A stretch of 64,000 nt of DNA from Arion vulgaris (GCA_020796225.1 CM036767.1:14908927-14972926); one strand, 5' to 3'. Counted from the stretch's first letter, positions 1-10,103 are shown. The notes: generated from the letters alone by a model not told the origin. Made by a program: numbers and translations.

Positions 1-64
1 GAACACATACAAGATAGGAACATATACAAGATAAGAACACATACAAGATAAAAACACATACAAG
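1..64. repeat. 17-bp tandem repeat, about 4 units
   Basis: The unit is close to gaacacatacaagataa. The array runs into the window edge, so it may extend upstream. Confidence 0.8.
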
Positions 65-334
65 TTAACGTCTTAACTACTTAGCCATAGTGACCCCTGT
101 AAAATGTGCAGCTGTTATTAACAAAAACATTTACTTGAAAATTTCAAATGTGATTGTTCATTTGAGGATCATCTTCATCACACATGTCCATAATTGCTCA
201 GATCTCCTCCCAAGCATGTATTTCAGTGTGTTTAGACTAATAACTCCCATTCTGTGCTCTTCGATGTATCTAGTGGGGTTTCTTTGATGGTTTTCCCGTC
301 TTGCCCCTCCTATTGGTATGCATAACTTGCGCAG
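65..334. other. Unassigned stretch
   Basis: No conserved exon, repeat family or RNA gene was recognised. A 65-codon open frame here has no protein-like motif. Confidence 0.4.
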
Positions 335-595
335 TCAAGATAAAGAATACCCTTTATCTGCGTTGAAATCTTCAGAGCGTATGTTTTCTCTTAGAGCATT
401 GATGATGTCGCTTTTGTCTATAGAAAACCTATTCTCGGTCGCAACATTACTCGTCAGTGCAACCGCTCTCTCATTACCCTTCACCTCAGAATGATCTGGG
501 ACACTGATGAAGATTAGTGACTGGATTGGAGTGACAAACAAGAAGCATATAAACTGCTTAGAACAGATTTTTGGTGACATGTACAGGATGTTTCA
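335..595 (-). mobile_element. LINE-X fragment, end of RNase H domain
   Basis: The minus strand reads FISVPDHSEVKGNERAVAL, the last catalytic-Asp region of the RNase H domain seen in other LINE-X copies of the window (VPGHxxxxGNERAD). The catalytic Asp position is Val here, so it is dead. Flanking sequence is decayed. Confidence 0.65.
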
Positions 596-667
596 AAAAG
601 AAATATAAGAGCAACAGGTGGCCAAGTAGTTTGCTCACAGGCCTCTCAAGCGTTTAATCCCTTGTAC

Positions 668-914
668 GCCCGTGTGGTGCGGGGCCCAAGGAAGAAAAGA
701 ATAGTACCTCTGCAACCTATAATGCATGTCAGAGGCGACCGATGTGAGGCCTTATGGATGCTACCTAGTAAATAAAAGCAGCGCAGAAATTGGATGTGCT
801 TGGCCTACTAGCAGGCGCATAACTGGCACAACGTACAATTGCTCTTAGGCTCAGATCACATACAAATCACACAGAGTGGTTGACAAGTGGTCGATATGGG
901 CGTTCAAGAAGAAG
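668..914 (+). mobile_element. SINE-B copy
   Basis: It runs from gcccgtgtggtgcggggcc to a GAAGAAGA tail. The interior blocks (gcatgt..gaggcgac, taggcgcataactggcac-like, ggctcagatcacata) match the other SINE-B copies. Confidence 0.75.
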
Positions 915-954
915 ATCCTTATAAGTTAATGTTATTTTTGTTTCTAAAATGGGT

Positions 955-1195
955 ATAAAGGCGAAGGATTGACTTTATTGCACTGGGGGTTTCCTCTATA
1001 TGGCTCTATCCCTGTTTTCAGAAATAGCATGCCATCTGTTAAGTGTGCTGCTCAAAGCATGAACTTCTTAGCTCCAGCAATAATCCTAGGGATCTCATGA
1101 GAAAAATTCTACATGTAACCTGGTTGGCAGATTTGAACCCACAATCTTCAAAATGACAGGCAAATATCTTAACCACTTCACCATAGAGACACTCA
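955..1195 (-). mobile_element. SINE-C copy (tRNA-like head), diverged
   Basis: The minus strand starts with a tRNA-like head (TGGTGAAGTGGTTAAG as A box, GGTTCAAATCTG as B box). It ends in the family body aaagccgaaggattgacttc. Confidence 0.7.
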
Positions 1196-1350
1196 ATTTT
1201 ATTTATGTTCAGATGTTCTTCTTCTTCCGTTCGCCCAATCTGAATTCAGGCGTAGTATAGCGCTTCTGACTGATTTATGCATGAAGCATGCTTTCCTTTT
1301 TTATCAGTGTCCTCCGCTATACAGGCATGCCTTCTCCAACTTCAGAGGTA

Positions 1351-1535
1351 TGTTCAGGTGTAAAATAAACAACACAAACTGCACACAGATTGATGATACA
1401 TGACACTAGGGTCAAGCAGTCTTTATTCTCATCCTTTTCTGTGTTCAGGTGTAAAATAAACAACACAAACTGCACACTGATTGATGACACTAGAGTCAAG
1501 CAGTCTTTATTCTCATCCTTTTCTGTGTTCAGGAA
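1351..1535. repeat. Tandem duplication, 91 and 84 bp
   Basis: Two copies begin tgttcaggtgtaaaataaac and end ctcatccttttctg. The second lacks seven bases in the middle. A third partial start follows. Confidence 0.85.
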
Positions 1536-1604
1536 TTTGCTCATGCTTGTCCTTCAGGGTCAAGTTTTCATTTGTTCCTGATCAGGTGATGACTCCCATG
1601 TTTT

Positions 1605-1841
1605 CTTCTTTGAACGCTCAACATCGACCACTTGTCAACCACTCTGTGTGATTTGTATTTGATCTGAGCCTAAGAGCGATTGTACATTGTGCCAGTTATG
1701 CACCCACAAGTAGGCCAGCACATCTGATTTCTGCGCTGCTTTTTATTTACTAGGATAGCATCCCTAGGGCTTACGACATGCATTGTAGGTTGCAGTGGTA
1801 CTATTCTTTTCTTCCTTTGCGGGCCCCGGCACCACACGGGT
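1605..1841 (-). mobile_element. SINE-B copy with target-site duplication
   Basis: This is a full-length copy, with the (GAA)n tail at the left and the head at the right. Flanks gactcccatgtttt (1591-1604) and gactccatgttttt (1842-1855) are a target-site duplication with one indel, which shows that the unit moves as a retroposon. Confidence 0.8.
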
Positions 1842-1916
1842 GACTCCATGTTTTTGAGGCGTATCATTCATTTTCATCTTAGTTGTAGCTGATTGTAACA
1901 ATTAATTTCAGTTTAA

Positions 1917-2051
1917 ACCATTCACCCATTAGAGTCGATAGACCAGCTCGCAGTATTTTGTAAGATGACGCAAAGACAGTGTACTGGCAAATTCAGATTA
2001 CATTGCGGTATAAATGCTTCCGAAGTTAAAAATAATTACAGAGCGAAAGGA
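1917..2051. mobile_element. piggyBac-like MITE, diverged
   Basis: It is bounded by TTAA on both sides. Its interior (gatgacgcaaagacag, attacagagcgaaaggatt) is related to the clearer copy at 38397-38501. Confidence 0.45.
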
Positions 2052-2075
2052 TTAAATATGGACGTTTGATTCTAC

Positions 2076-2222
2076 GCAGAAAAAAAAGCATCGCAGAAAT
2101 TGAATGTGCTGGCCTACTTGTCGACGCATAACTTGTACAACATACAATCATTCTTAGGCTCGGATCACATACAAATCACAAATAGTGGTTAACAAGTGGT
2201 CGATAGGGAGCATAAGAAGAAG
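2076..2222 (+). mobile_element. SINE-B copy, 5' truncated
   Basis: It holds only the 3' half (aaagcatcgcagaaatt to gcataagaagaag). It sits just upstream of the PDPK1 exon at 2277. Confidence 0.7.
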
Positions 2223-2276
2223 TTTGACTGCATTCAATCCATTGTGCATAATTCTTATTTATATATTTCATTTCAG

Positions 2277-2331
2277 GTCAAAGTATATGAGACCAGAGGT
2301 GAAAAATTTCAAAATTTTCTTTGTTCACACC
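2277..2331 (+). CDS. PDPK1: PDPK1 penultimate coding exon
   Basis: The exon follows ATTTCAG and ends at ACC before GTAAGT. Its first base completes a split codon (probably Trp, as in the family), followed by 18 codons ending FFVHT. The RPE.KNFK.FFVHT block is diagnostic for the PDK1 PH domain. Confidence 0.87.
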
Positions 2332-4031
2332 GTAAGTTTGGATTTCTGTATTAGAAAGAACAAAAAACTGGTCTGTTTTTAAATATTATTTTGGTAACTG
2401 TCATTATTGTCAGTAATACCACTTTTTAGGGCAGTCTAGGACAGGGAGGACATGAGCCTGTTGAATATAATGGCCACATGGCTAGTGCAGTGATTGTAAA
2501 ACTGGTCAGGTTATGATTTTTTCTTTATGCCCCAGACATAAAAAACTCCTTGGACTTTAATTGCATATCCTTTACAGGACTTTGCGAATCAACCCAAATT
2601 TTTAACGCTGTTTGTGATTTTTCTAGGCATTCTGAGCAGTAGTGCCATCGTCCTTTGTAAAAATCCACACGAAACAATTTGCATCAAACTGTCCCAGCGT
2701 GATTCGAACTCAGAACATCGGGTTAATACACTATCCCTAAGCCACAGACGCCACCTCCTTGGACTTCCTGGAAATTGAACCCGGTCTCCCATATAGGAGC
2801 CACGCTCTAATCCATTCTGTCATATTTTGGTAAAAATAGTTTATATATATATATCTAAGTCAGACAAAAATCCTAGATCAAAATATTTTGTGATTTTCAA
2901 TTCTTATTTGCATGTTCATTTCTTCCATTTTTCATAGATTGTTCCATTCTTGCTTGAAAACCTTAGTACTGTGGTTTTACACACACAAAAACAATAATAC
3001 ACAGCAACGTTTCGACCAAAAGGACTTTATCAAAGGATACAACAGAAGTAATGACATTCACTTCTTATACTCGCCCGAGTGGTTACCGGGGCCCAAATTT
3101 GGGGTGTAAAGGTAGAACCACTATTACCTGCCACGCATGTCGTAAGAGGCAACTAAGGAGGTTTGGCTGAAATCGGATGCACATGTCCTAAACGTGTACA
3201 AGTCTATGTGTTTAGGGGCCTACCAAACCAATGTGCAATGTATACACGTTCTTGGCAAAGATCAAACATATCACAAAGAGTGATTAAAATTGGTCGTAAG
3301 AACGAATGCAAAGAAGAAGAAGATTTCTTATACAAACAACATATAGACTCAGACAATAAATCCATAAGCTGTCTGATTCTATGTGTTGTGTTGCGTTTAA
3401 GAAGTGAATGTCTTCACGTCTGTTGTATCCTTTGCTAGATAAAGGCCTTTTGGTCAAAATTTTGCTGTATATTGTTATTTGTAAAACTACAAAACTTAGT
3501 TTTTATGTGTTATTTACGTACATTGCTACATAGTTTTACTACAGTCTTCCCTCTTCTTCTGCTTCATATGCTTGATGTGACCAAAGTATGTAATTTTCCT
3601 GTATAGTATGTTTGTAATTTTTCTGTATAGTATGTTGTTTATCAGCCAATTCTCTTTAACATTTAGTTCTTTCAGGACATCAGTATTCTTTTTTTTTCTG
3701 TCATATATATATTCTTCTTCTTTGCGTTCGTTTTACGACCAATTTTAATCACTCTTTGTGATATGTTTGATCTTTGCCAAGAACATGTATATGTTGCACA
3801 TTGGTTTGGTAGGCCCCTAAACACATAGACTTCTACACATTTAGGACATGTGCATCCGATTTCAGCCAGTCTTCCCTTATATTGAAAACCTTACAGATTT
3901 TTATCTTTCTTCAGCCAAACCGAACCTACTACCTGGAGAGTCGCCAGCCTGATGCCCAGCTGTGGGTAAAGCAAATCAAGGATGTATGGAATAAGTACTA
4001 TGGCAGTGAGAAGGAAAAAAGTCACAAATGA
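2277..4031 (+). CDS. PDPK1: 3-phosphoinositide-dependent protein kinase 1, C-terminal end (two last coding exons)
   Basis: Join of 2277-2331 and 3915-4031. The spliced product reads SKYMRPEVKNFKIFFVHT, then PNRTYYL, and ends in a helix with W..QIKDVW before TGA. This matches the last strands and C-terminal helix of the PDK1 PH domain; the human protein has [21 protein letters not shown]. PDK1 is an AGC-family kinase that phosphorylates the activation loop of AKT, S6K and SGK, and its PH domain binds PIP3 at the membrane. The kinase domain and most of the PH domain are not in the window; no further upstream exon was found between 1 and 2276. The intron 2332-3914 begins GTAAGT, ends TTCAG and is phase 0. 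The gene is the + strand partner of a convergent KCTD gene. Identification is by recognition, not database search. Confidence 0.88.
2595..2825 (-). mobile_element. Two tRNA-like SINE heads in tandem
   Basis: The minus strand has a first head with B box GGTTCAATTTCC near 2775. A second follows: TGGCTTAGGGATAGTG, then AGTTCGAATCA near 2705. They lie in the PDPK1 intron. The bodies are unlike the other families. Confidence 0.5.
2961..3510. mobile_element. Penelope-like terminal repeats in inverted orientation, split by a SINE
   Basis: 2961-3070 and 3391-3510 are inverted copies of the sequence that also flanks the GIY-YIG element at 42.3-43.2 kb (gcaacgtttcgaccaa / aaaggcc). No protein-coding part remains between them; a SINE-A copy has jumped in. 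Confidence 0.65.
3072..3324 (+). mobile_element. SINE-A copy, full length, nested in Penelope-like repeats
   Basis: It begins cgcccgagtggttaccgggg and ends in (GAA)n. Flanks ttcttatac at 3062-3070 and 3325-3333 are a 9-bp target-site duplication. CCGAGTGGTTA resembles a tRNA A box, but no clear B box is seen. Confidence 0.82.
3713..3868 (-). mobile_element. SINE-A copy, truncated
   Basis: Only the 3' part of the family remains (tail ttcttctttgcgttcg to gcatccgatttcagcc). It ends 46 bp before the PDPK1 3' splice site. Confidence 0.75.
3915..4031 (+). CDS. PDPK1: PDPK1 terminal coding exon with stop codon
   Basis: It opens after TCTTTCTTCAG with PNRTYYLE and continues in phase 0 for 38 codons to a TGA at 4029-4031. 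The conserved tryptophans of the last PH-domain helix are present. The tail after VWNKYYG is short and charged (SEKEKSHK). A truncated SINE-A copy ends only about 45 bp upstream of the splice acceptor. The first AATAAA downstream is at 4570-4575, inside repeat I, so its use as a poly(A) signal is uncertain. Confidence 0.88.
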   Translation, partial: PNRTYYLESRQPDAQLWVKQIKDVWNKYYGSEKEKSHK

Positions 4032-4159
4032 AATCTCAAGAATGACTGAGAGAGCAACAGTATAAAACATAAATTGTATACTAGTATAGTATGTAGCAGT
4101 TATATTAAGTAGTCACATGGATATTTGTGGAGAGAATATATTCTCAAGATAGCATTGTT

Positions 4160-4300
4160 AGCTTGATTGCTAGGACCATCATCATTGCACTTCGATGAGT
4201 TACCATATGCGCTCCGATCTCTTTCTTACACAGAAAGATCTCAGCAGCAGTACACATACTCCATAGTCCCTGCGAATGTCCCCAAGTGGTACTCAATTTA
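4160..4300 (-). mobile_element. SINE-F 3' fragment
   Basis: It matches the family body gatcggagcacatatagtta / gcaatgatgatggt in reverse orientation. Confidence 0.6.
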
Positions 4301-4324
4301 AACTAGGTTGTCCTGGATGAAGAC

Positions 4325-4600
4325 CTTTTGCATGAAGGCTTGCTTACCTTATCAGTGTCACGTTATCTCTGAAATCAGAAAAGGTACACCTGTATGGTGG
4401 GGGAACACTGATAATAAGGAAAGCAGGTCTTCACGCAAGAATCAGAAGCGTCATAGTAGGTGACCTGACTGTGCCTGAATTCATAGCAGGCGGACGCAAG
4501 AAGAAGTGTCTGTTGCCATTCTGGTGAACCTTATTCTGACTTTTGATGTACTTGTAATTTAGATTCCCAAATAAAGGATCATGAAATCTGTAGTGCAGCC
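4325..4600 (-). repeat. Repeat I copy
   Basis: It shares the blocks gaattcaggc..gtca, aaggcttgctttccttatca and ttgtaatttagattcccaa with 8210-8345, 11467-11840 and 22729-22905. The repeat class is unknown. Confidence 0.55.
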
Positions 4601-4605
4601 TCATA

Positions 4606-4608
<3 letters not shown>

Positions 4609-4661
<53 letters not shown>
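4609..4661. repeat. (CT)n microsatellite, about 26 units
   Basis: A pure dinucleotide run immediately adjoins the 3' end of the LINE-W fragment that follows. Confidence 0.97.
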
Positions 4662-4668
<7 letters not shown>

Positions 4669-5115
4669 TTCCGGTTGGGGCATAGGACCTCAACCAACTC
4701 ATGCCAAGTCTTCCTATCTCTAGCTATCTCCTGCAGCTCCTCTCAGCTCTTCTTTATATTGTTGATCTCCGCCTCCAAATCTCGTCTCCATGTATTTCTC
4801 GGCCTCCCTTCTTTCACTGTCCTCAGGGTTCCAGGCAAGGACCCTTCTTGTTATATTCCCCTCCGGTTTTCGCAAAGTGTGTCCTATCCAGCGCCAGCGT
4901 CTTTTTTAACCTGTTCGTTCACTGGAATCTGTCTTGTTCTCTCCATAAGTTCCTCATTTGTGACCCTATCATACCATCTTATTCCTCTATTCTGCGCAGA
5001 CACCAGTTGATGAATGTTTGCAATTTATGCGCTATTGTTTTAGTTGTTCTCCATGTTTCTGACCCTCATACCATTTGCACACCGGAAAATGTTTTGGACC
5101 TAAGTTGACCTCGAA
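4662..5115 (-). mobile_element. LINE-W 3' end (non-LTR retrotransposon)
   Basis: It matches the copy at 33350-33850 in reverse. It encodes the remnant after the RT thumb (cysteine-poor C-term with [11 protein letters not shown]), with frameshifts. The element end reads gccccaacc..ggcaaag and runs into the microsatellite. Confidence 0.75.
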
Positions 5116-5250
5116 CCTCAGAATTTGCATGGCACGTGGTTACTGGTGAAGCATGTTACCGACTTTGCTATCGCTGTCTGGTACACTGAACTTACAGTTT
5201 ATGATCCTTCATAAGCACTAGACAATTGATCTCAGCTACCCTGAGATCAG

Positions 5251-5527
5251 AGAGCCGCTGTAGCGTAGTTGTTAGTGAATTCGCTTCGCAAGGCTGGTGG
5301 TCTGGGTTCAGCTCCCATAATGCGCGTGGAATTTTTCCAGACCGAACGGCTCTCAGGTCGACCCAGCCTCAACTGGGTACCAGACATGCTCTGGGAAAGT
5401 AAAGCGGCTGGCGTGATGCTGACCACATCACCCAACATGTGCCGACGGTCAATGAATAATATAGGCCTAACACTCTATTGACCTATATACCACAAGGTAT
5501 GAAAGGGTTCCTTTACTCTTTTTTTTA
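5251..5527 (+). mobile_element. SINE-E copy with 15-bp target-site duplication
   Basis: The tRNA-like head has GCTGTAGCGTAGTTGTTAG as A box and GGGTTCAGCTCCC as B box. It ends in a T-rich tail. Flanks ctaccctgagatcag (5236-5250) and ctaccctgagatgag (5528-5542) match at 14 of 15 positions. Confidence 0.88.
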
Positions 5528-5655
5528 CTACCCTGAGATGAGGAATTACTAAAGTAAAGTTGTCACTCCCTTCACCATGGGACATAAACCAAATACTTCT
5601 AGAGCATGGAACAAGCACTGTAACTTAGCAAGAGTTCTCTAAAATTACTCTGTGT

Positions 5656-5924
5656 TTTCTTCTTCTTTCAACGCTCCATATCGACCACTTGTTAAACCAC
5701 TCTTTATGATTTGTATGTGATCTGAGCCTAAGAGCAATTGTACATTGGGCCAGTTATGCGCCTACAAGTAGGCCAGCACATCTGATTTCTCGACAGTTTT
5801 TACTTACCAGGGTAGCTACCCTAGACACCTACCTCAGTCGCCTCTTACAACATGCCTTGTAGATCACAGTGTTACTATTCTTTGCTATCCTTCCGAGCCC
5901 GACAACACACAGCACTCTATGTTT
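5656..5924 (-). mobile_element. SINE-B copy with 18-bp target-site duplication
   Basis: It is flanked by tctaaaattactctgtgt at 5638-5655 and 5925-5942, a perfect 18-bp duplication. The body is typical of SINE-B. Confidence 0.88.
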
Positions 5925-6099
5925 TCTAAAATTACTCTGTGTGATATTATTGATAATTGAGTTTTTTTTATTAGCATTGTTTATTTTAGTGTGGCCTTAT
6001 TTACACTTGTTCAAAAGTGATATTGTTGTTGGTGTAAATTGTCTATGTGATAAATTGTCTTCTCATAAGTGATAAATTGTTTTTACAAAATATACAGCT

Positions 6100-6500
6100 T
6101 TTTCTTACCAGGTGCTGTATTCATAATAAACACCTTTTTTGTTACCAGGTGCTGTTTTCATAATAAACACCTATATTACCAGGTGTTCTCATAATAAACA
6201 CCTTTATTACCAAGTGCTGTTTTCATAATAAACATATGTAATGCCATGTAATGTTATCGTAATAAAAAATTATTGTCATGTGGTGTATTCATAATAAACA
6301 CTTTTATTGTTATGTGCTGTTGTCACAATAAACTTTATTTTTACATGTTTCACCATCACAATAAACACCTTTATTACCAGGTGCTGTTGTCATTATAAAC
6401 ATCTTTATTACCAGGTGCTGTTGTCATTATAAACATCTTTATTATCATGTGCTGTTGTCATTATAAACATCTTTATTATCATGTGCTATTATCGTAGACA
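6100..6500. repeat. 34-bp minisatellite, about 11 degenerate units
   Basis: The unit is accaggtgctgttgtcatta plus taaacatctttatt. Spacing is regular at the right end, with more drift at the left. Confidence 0.85.
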
Positions 6501-6537
6501 AAACACTTTTTTGTAACCAGATGCTGTTATTATTGGT

Positions 6538-6788
6538 TTAAAGGATTTTAAAGCCGAAGGATTGACTTCATTGCACCAGGTTTTACCCCATATGGCTCTG
6601 TCCCTCTCCGCAGGAATAATGCGCCACCTGCCGAGAGTATTGCACAGAGCATGAATTCCGTAGCTCCAGCAACATCCTAGGGTCTTGGAAAAACTGCACT
6701 CATGAACAGAACGGCGCGGTCCGGATTCGACCCACGACCTTCGACTCACAAGGCAAAGGGCTTAACCACTTAGCCACAGAGACCCCCA
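6538..6788 (-). mobile_element. SINE-C copy
   Basis: The minus strand reads GGGTCTCTGTGGCTAAGTGG, and TTAAG follows. The B box is near GGGTCGAATCCGG. The tRNA-like head and family body are complete. Confidence 0.82.
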
Positions 6789-6820
6789 ATGGTTATTATT
6801 GGTATTTATAATGAATAAAG

Positions 6821-7012
6821 GCCCGCGTGCCCAGCGTGTTCGTAGCGCGTTGGACTACGGGTGACTAGTCCTCTGTAAGTGCGGGTTCAACCCAGCGACT
6901 GGCAGAAAAGCTACAGGTTCTCCAGATTTACGGTGTTCGTGGCACCAAGCCGAAGGGTTACGATGTCCATGATATGCCAAGAGCTCCCAAAGTGTTTCTA
7001 TCAGAAAAAATA
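6821..7012 (+). mobile_element. SINE-D copy with 13-bp target-site duplication
   Basis: The head has GTAGCGCGTTGGAC as A box and GGGTTCAACCC as B box, with an A-rich end. Flanks ataatgaataaag lie at 6808-6820 and 7013-7025. Confidence 0.88.
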
Positions 7013-7091
7013 ATAATGAATAAAGTAGATGAACTAGCAAACATTAGACGCCCGCAGTTTGATGAAAATCCAAAGGGGCTGGATATGACTG

Positions 7092-7390
7092 ACTTTATAA
7101 TATTGTCAATAACTTTAACTCCTTGTCTTTATAATATTGTCAATAACTTTAACTCCTTAACTTTATAATATTGTCAATAACTTTAACTCCTTGACTTTAT
7201 AAATGTCAATAACTTTAACTCCTTGACTTTATAAAATTGTCAATAACTTTAACTCCTTGACTTTATAATATTGTCAATAACTTTAACTCCTTGACTTTAT
7301 AATATTGTCAATAACTTTAACTCCTTAACTTTATAATATTGTCAATAACTTTAACTCCTTGACTTTATAATATTGTCAATAACTTTATAC
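7092..7390. repeat. 34-bp minisatellite, about 9 units
   Basis: The unit is tataatattgtcaataactt plus taactccttgactt. The units are nearly identical, implying recent expansion. Confidence 0.93.
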
Positions 7391-7825
7391 AATGCTTTCA
7401 AATTTAGATGCAAACAGCTACCATGAACACAAAAAGCAATGTTCAACTTAACCCTTTTCCAATTATTTTACATAAGCCAACCTGACTTGACAATATAGTC
7501 ATAGAAAACTAGTCCTACAGAGATGAAGTGTCTACACGAATGCTGATTAACAAGAAGATAAACCTTGAAAATGAAGCATCATAAAAAAGTACAACATCAG
7601 TACTGACTTATCAAATCAATAATTAAATGGTTGTCTATAAGCGATTACCACCAGACATTTGCACCCTAAAGCAATACTGTTCCTAACTTATAAAGCAAAA
7701 ACCGACTCATATAAAATGGACCTCAGAATAAAGGCGACAATAGACTCTCTCTTAAAGCGAATACTTAAGCCCGTTTTAGAAATCTCTTACTGACCTGGCT
7801 TATGATGTCATAAGTTTAGAGAAAG
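7391..7825. other. Unassigned 435-bp segment between two arrays of the same 34-bp unit
   Basis: No reading frame or repeat family was recognised. It separates the arrays at 7092-7390 and 7826-7945. Confidence 0.5.
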
Positions 7826-7945
7826 AATAACTTTAACTCCTTGACTTTATAATATTGTCAATAACTTTAACTCCTTAACTTTATAATATTGTCAATAACT
7901 TTAACTCCTTGTCTTTATAATATTGTCAATAACTTTAACTCCTTG
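7826..7945. repeat. 34-bp minisatellite, second block
   Basis: It has the same unit as 7092-7390, about 3.5 copies. Confidence 0.92.
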
Positions 7946-8209
7946 TGACCAAACCCTACACTATGTGGATTTGGTTGGACACCTTTACCAGGAGCCACAC
8001 TAAAGGGTGTTTTTTTATTCTAAAAATAATGAGTTGTAAAAACATGGTAAATGCTTTTGCTCTCGTCGACTAAAGTTAATCAACATGAAACTGATGCTTT
8101 GGGCTGCTGCTGGATTTGTTGCGGAGACGGAGCATCTATGAACATGTTTGGAGTTTGCAACATCTAGGATCTTACAAAACTCTACTGTCATTTTTTTCCA
8201 GTTCGCCTG

Positions 8210-8345
8210 CGTTGAATTCAGGTGTAGTCATGGTGCCTCTGATTTTTGTGTGAAGGTTTGCATTCCTTATCACTAGTGTCCCTGGCCATTCGGACGAGCT
8301 CTAATCTGGCTTCAGAAGTAGTTGTAATTTATTCATGGTCAGTCT
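8210..8345 (+). repeat. Repeat I fragment
   Basis: gaattcaggtgtagtcatgg through ttgtaatttattc matches the repeat I copies at 22729 and 4325. Confidence 0.55.
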
Positions 8346-8671
8346 AGTCAAATGATGTACTCAAAGTTCTGTAGCTAGACTCAACCATGGCATGTCATCC
8401 TTAGAAATTGATTTCTATCTATTTTATGTTCTCTATATGACACCCTGTTGTGTCGTTGTGATAAAGGCCTGTCAAAACTGTGTTTATCGTCACTTTCTGA
8501 TTTGAAACATAGTGTACATGTTTCATACCAGTTCTGCAGCTTCCTATTTTGATACATGTCATCACTTCGTGTGTTCCATCATCGCAGACTCTGATTTGCT
8601 GTCATGAATAAACAGGTATGTGTGGTCATGAGAGAAGAAAGAGGTTTGCATCATTCTTCAGCGATCTCTGT

Positions 8672-9016
8672 TCATGAGCTTAGTTTACTGTGGACCACAA
8701 ACTGGGCAGTCAGCTTCAAGTTTCTACAAAGCTTTGTTTTTAGGTCGACTGGGTGTGGCCACATGTTGCTTCTCAGCTCACACTGGAGAGGACAGTCTTG
8801 CAGGACATGCTCTGGTGTCTGTTCCGCCTGCTGACACTGGCAGAGAGTTGTTTGACTTATTCCTAGTCTATGTAAGTGTTTGTTGAGTCTGCAGTGTCCG
8901 GTATGTAGTTGAAATATAATGACCTGGTCTGTTCTGCTTAGGTCTTTGAGGGAGTATTTTCCATAATCATATACAGTGTTTGTCTTCCAGTCTACTACAG
9001 ATTTTCTCATAATCAT
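8672..9016 (-). mobile_element. LINE-R fragment, C-terminal region after RNase H
   Basis: An uninterrupted 114-codon minus-strand frame includes LSRTDQVIIFQLHTGHCRLN, then KHLHRLGI, and a Cys-rich CQCQQAEQTPEHVLQDC. This is the zinc-knuckle-like tail that follows RNase H in jockey- or I-like LINEs. Confidence 0.8.
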
Positions 9017-9610
9017 ATCCAGTGTTTGTCTGCCAGTCTACTGCAGATTTTCTCATAATCATATCCAGTGTTTGTCTTCCAGTCTACTGCAGATTTTCTC
9101 ATAATCATATCCAGTGTTTGTCTTCCAGTCTACTTCAGATTTTCTCATAATCATATCCAGTGTTTGTCTTCCACCAAGCTTTTTTTAGTCATATGCCATG
9201 TTTGTCTGCAGTCACTGAGCATTTGCAGTAATCTATAGTGTCTGTTTCCCTGCGCACTGGCAGAGATTTTCATAATTCATCTATTCAGTGTTTGTCTCTC
9301 AGTTACGCAGATTTCTCATAATGACCAGTGTTTGTCTTAGTCTCTTGAGAATTTTCTCATAACTTCCAGTGTATTGTCTCCAGTCTACTTTCAAAATTTT
9401 CTCATAATCTTATCCAGTGTTTGTCTTCCAGTCTACTGCAGATTTTCTCATAATCATATCCAGTGTTTGTCTTCCAGTCTACTGCAGATTTTCTCATAAT
9501 CATATCCAGTGTTTGTCTTCCAGTCTACTACAGATTTTCTCATAATCATATCCAGTGTTTGTCTTCCAGTCTACTCAGATTTTCTCATAATCATATCCAG
9601 TGTTTGTCTG
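8985..9610. repeat. 46-bp minisatellite derived from LINE-R coding sequence
   Basis: The unit is attttctcataatcatatcc plus agtgtttgtcttccagtctactgcag. It equals the LINE segment encoding KSVVDWKTNTVYDY at the left edge. About 13 units are present; 9170-9400 is full of small indels. Confidence 0.88.
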
Positions 9611-9619
9611 TATACGATT

Positions 9620-10100
9620 TTGACCTCTGAAAGACAAGGTGTAAATTAGTCTTTGAGCATTTGCCTCCTAGCAAAGACATCCGCACTCTCACTGTCTGCC
9701 CAAGCACATTTAGATGGAATCTTACTGCATCATTCAAAAGCACTTATAGCCGGAGATCGGTAAGGAGAACATACTGCGATTGCTCTGCAACCGTCTTGTG
9801 GGTTGCATTACATTTCCCCCATATCTGTTCAGAGGGCGTTCCAAAAAATATTTCTGTAGCGATTTGTTTCAAAAGATTCCATTTTGTTTTTTTAATCTTT
9901 GTTTTATGGTCCACGATTCACAAGTTAAAAAAAAATTGTTGTATCAATCAAAACATGCCAGCGAGAGTTAGAAAAGATATAAACAGTACGTTAAATGCAT
10001 TTGAAAAAAAGATGTATGCGAAAAATAATGAACATAAAATGGGACAAATTCAGAAGCAGTGATGAAATCTGAGAAATGTTTGGTCAACCACTAGCATCAA
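9620..10100. other. Unassigned stretch with a 133-codon open frame (9661-10062 +)
   Basis: The frame has no recognisable domain and spans A-rich sequence. It leads into a LINE tail, so it is probably LINE debris. Confidence 0.3.
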
Positions 10101-10103
10101 CTA

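Noticed and set aside
1..2276. Further upstream PDPK1 exons (kinase domain or start of PH domain)
   Set aside because: I looked for the GLFARRRQLLLT-like and LYYVD-like blocks on the + strand and saw none; that exon is presumably upstream of the window.
4675..5108. 111- and 135-codon plus-strand frames
   Set aside because: They are antisense to the LINE-W copy at 4662-5115.
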